Source of the DNA: Pseudomonas zanjanensis
Lineage (GTDB): Bacteria; Pseudomonadota; Gammaproteobacteria; Pseudomonadales; Pseudomonadaceae
NCBI RefSeq assembly: GCF_014268745.2
Contig: NZ_JABWRB020000001.1
Location: 1,860,001-1,924,000, forward strand
Direction: 5' to 3'
DNA: 64,000 nt
Shown in pieces: positions 62,583 through 64,000 of this stretch (position 1 is the stretch's first letter; each line of letters begins with the position of its first letter). The notes below the pieces were generated by a model. It ran no database searches and was not told where the DNA came from. It saw nothing but the letters and a program-made list of their open reading frames with translations. The translations under genes and the position numbers were made by a program.

Positions 62583-64000
62583 TTATCGAGAGGAACGCAC
62601 ATCAAGTTGCCGCCCCAATTCACAAATCAAGAGGGTGATGGAGTCGGCGTTGCGTAGTATGACGTCGATGCGCGTGTCCGGCAAAATCGGGTCGAGGAAT
62701 GCGTCACGTGCTTCATTCATGTTTTTGGCGCCGGTTATTTTCAGGATTTCCCGGGCGGTCCCCTTATAGACGGACAACAGCTCAATGCCCTTGAATGTGT
62801 TATCAGTCTCGTCCCATTGCGTAAAGAGTTTTGATTTTGGAGTGTTCAACGAAAGCCCATTCTGTTGCAGCTCCTTTTGTGTTTCGTATTTCTCCCTCCC
62901 TAGATAAGTGGCGGTTGAAATCAAGTCCAGGAACGGCATCGGCGCATCCAGGTAGATGATATCGATCGTATTGAAAAGCTGATGGGAGATTTCATGGATG
63001 AACGTCGCTCCTTGGGCATGGGCGTCGACGTTGAAGGACTCTGGTACGACGGACCTATACCAATCCAATCCCATTTCGAAGAAAAACTGAGTGATATAAA
63101 TTCTCCCGACGGCTGCGGGTTCGAGCACAAAGGCTGTCGCCCTGTCTTCCAGGTGTTTAAGGGTGCCGACAACGATGCGATCCGCATTCATTTGCTCCCA
63201 GGCGGGGTTGGCCAATGCCTGGCATATCGGCGAAATCGCGTTCTCTATTTTGCTAATGAGGCGGGCATCGACGCTGCTCACTCCAAAAAAAAATCTAAGG
63301 TATCGATCCAGCCGAGAGCCCGGAAGAACCTGCTGTTTGAGTGCGTGGAGATTTTGAAGGGCATTGAACGAGTAAAACCTCGCGGTTTCCAAGGCCTGCA
63401 CGATCGCATTGGCCCGGAACGGATATTTCCTGCGTATCTCGGCCATGCCCCGTGCCTCAATATTCAGTGATCCCTTGGCCTTGAAGTCGCTATAGGTAAT
63501 GGCCATCTTCGACCCGGCCTTGCCAAATCGGATGGTTTGGCGCTGTGGATCGATTCCCCACGTCCGGCCATCCGCCGATTTTTTCAATAAAGGCCCTTCG
63601 CCGTGTTCGTGAATGATTCGCCAGGTCTGGCCGGCTTTTGCCACTTGATAGACCTTGCCGGCGAGGGGGACAAAAAACTTGCCATTCGCCACGGCCTTGT
63701 AGACCCCTTCGGTCCAGTCCAGCTGGAGATTCGAGAGGCTCACGTCCGAGGCTTCGAAGACCTGAAGGTCGGTGCGCATAGCAGCCGTGCAAGCGATGTC
63801 CTTCCAGCTTGTCGCTGGCGTAGCACTTTCAGGAACCGGTTCGATAGGGTCGAGAATACCGAAGGTATCGCCGCGATTCAGGAAACCAAGCGACACCATC
63901 TCCGCGGCGCCCGCGATGAAGTTGTGCAGGCCTGTTTTCCAGTCATGCTGTTGCAAGGCTTCGGCTGAGCCCTTGAAGTCCTGATAGCTCTCCCACAGCG
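62583..64000 (-). CDS. C-terminal part of a large toxin-like protein with an HExxH motif (partial)
   Basis: The frame is open to the window edge, so the true start lies beyond 64000; at least 472 residues are visible. It contains HEISH (codons 62996-62982) inside GATFIHEISHQLFNTIDI, the zinc-metalloprotease signature, with a possible third ligand among the downstream acidic residues. Upstream segments KVYQVAKAGQTWRIIHEHGE and GIDPQRQTIRF are recognisable from large Pseudomonas proteins annotated as dermonecrotic-toxin-domain proteins. The end VLRNADSITLLICELGRQLD is polar. It is probably a secreted or host-targeted toxin fragment; the enzyme activity is not shown. The T-rich run after the stop on the minus strand (about 62545) may terminate it. 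Confidence 0.65.
   Translation of the reverse strand, partial: LWESYQDFKGSAEALQQHDWKTGLHNFIAGAAEMVSLGFLNRGDTFGILDPIEPVPESATPATSWKDIACTAAMRTDLQVFEASDVSLSNLQLDWTEGVYKAVANGKFFVPLAGKVYQVAKAGQTWRIIHEHGEGPLLKKSADGRTWGIDPQRQTIRFGKAGSKMAITYSDFKAKGSLNIEARGMAEIRRKYPFRANAIVQALETARFYSFNALQNLHALKQQVLPGSRLDRYLRFFFGVSSVDARLISKIENAISPICQALANPAWEQMNADRIVVGTLKHLEDRATAFVLEPAAVGRIYITQFFFEMGLDWYRSVVPESFNVDAHAQGATFIHEISHQLFNTIDIIYLDAPMPFLDLISTATYLGREKYETQKELQQNGLSLNTPKSKLFTQWDETDNTFKGIELLSVYKGTAREILKITGAKNMNEARDAFLDPILPDTRIDVILRNADSITLLICELGRQLDVRSSR

Overview
The window is high-GC DNA from a Pseudomonas of the P. fluorescens group. The evidence is a muxABC-opmB efflux operon, a glgA-treZ-malQ-treY-(DUF2934)-glgX glycogen/trehalose cluster, a PvdQ-type acylase beside a FecR-family regulator, and many dispersed REP palindromes of the kinds GTGGCGAGGGAGCTTGCTCC and GTGGGAGCGGGCTTGCTCGC. 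Almost all of it reads as ordinary chromosome; two parts look accessory: a small cassette at a tRNA-Leu gene (about 17.0-20.5 kb) and the toxin-like gene running off the right edge.

Layout. 0-2.1 kb: GNAT acetyltransferase, lipoprotein and thiol peroxidase (tpx). 2.2-11.4 kb: tripartite RND pump muxABC-opmB, with a nested REP structure between muxB and muxC. 11.6-16.3 kb: dienoyl-CoA isomerase-like crotonase and nudC, a TSUP permease, and a translationally coupled SRPBCC/zinc-alcohol dehydrogenase pair. 16.5-20.5 kb: tRNA-Cys and tRNA-Leu, then a 3.4-kb cassette (acyltransferase and secreted beta-helix protein) bounded by a 59-bp direct repeat of the tRNA-Leu 3' end. 20.6-25 kb: a run of short, poorly characterised genes plus a lipoprotein polysaccharide deacetylase. 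25-29 kb: orphan histidine kinase, SPFH protein, tRNA-Ser, YccA-family membrane protein. 29-35 kb: repeat-rich spacer, a single-heme periplasmic protein, an Lrp regulator divergent from an EamA transporter, and gapN.

34.7-40.6 kb: two neighbouring autotransporter-type genes (one barrel-only, one with a passenger), an endonuclease/exonuclease/phosphatase-family protein and a PIG-L deacetylase. 40.9-51.9 kb: the minus-strand storage/compatible-solute operon. GlgA makes alpha-glucan, MalQ and GlgX remodel and debranch it, and TreY plus TreZ convert it to trehalose. 52.5-58.6 kb: 2-hydroxyacid dehydrogenase, alpha/beta hydrolase, a DUF411/VTT pair, a chemoreceptor, and small regulatory or membrane proteins. 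58.9-64 kb: pvdQ, a FecR-like anti-sigma factor, and the C-terminal part of a large toxin-like protein with an HExxH motif.

The best candidates for something undescribed are the integrase-less tRNA-Leu cassette, and a 69-codon frame that crosses the REP insertion between muxB and muxC with ATGA overlaps at both ends. Starts were chosen from ribosome-binding sites, signal peptides and family lengths. No searches could be run, so family names rest on recognised motifs and remembered family sequences.
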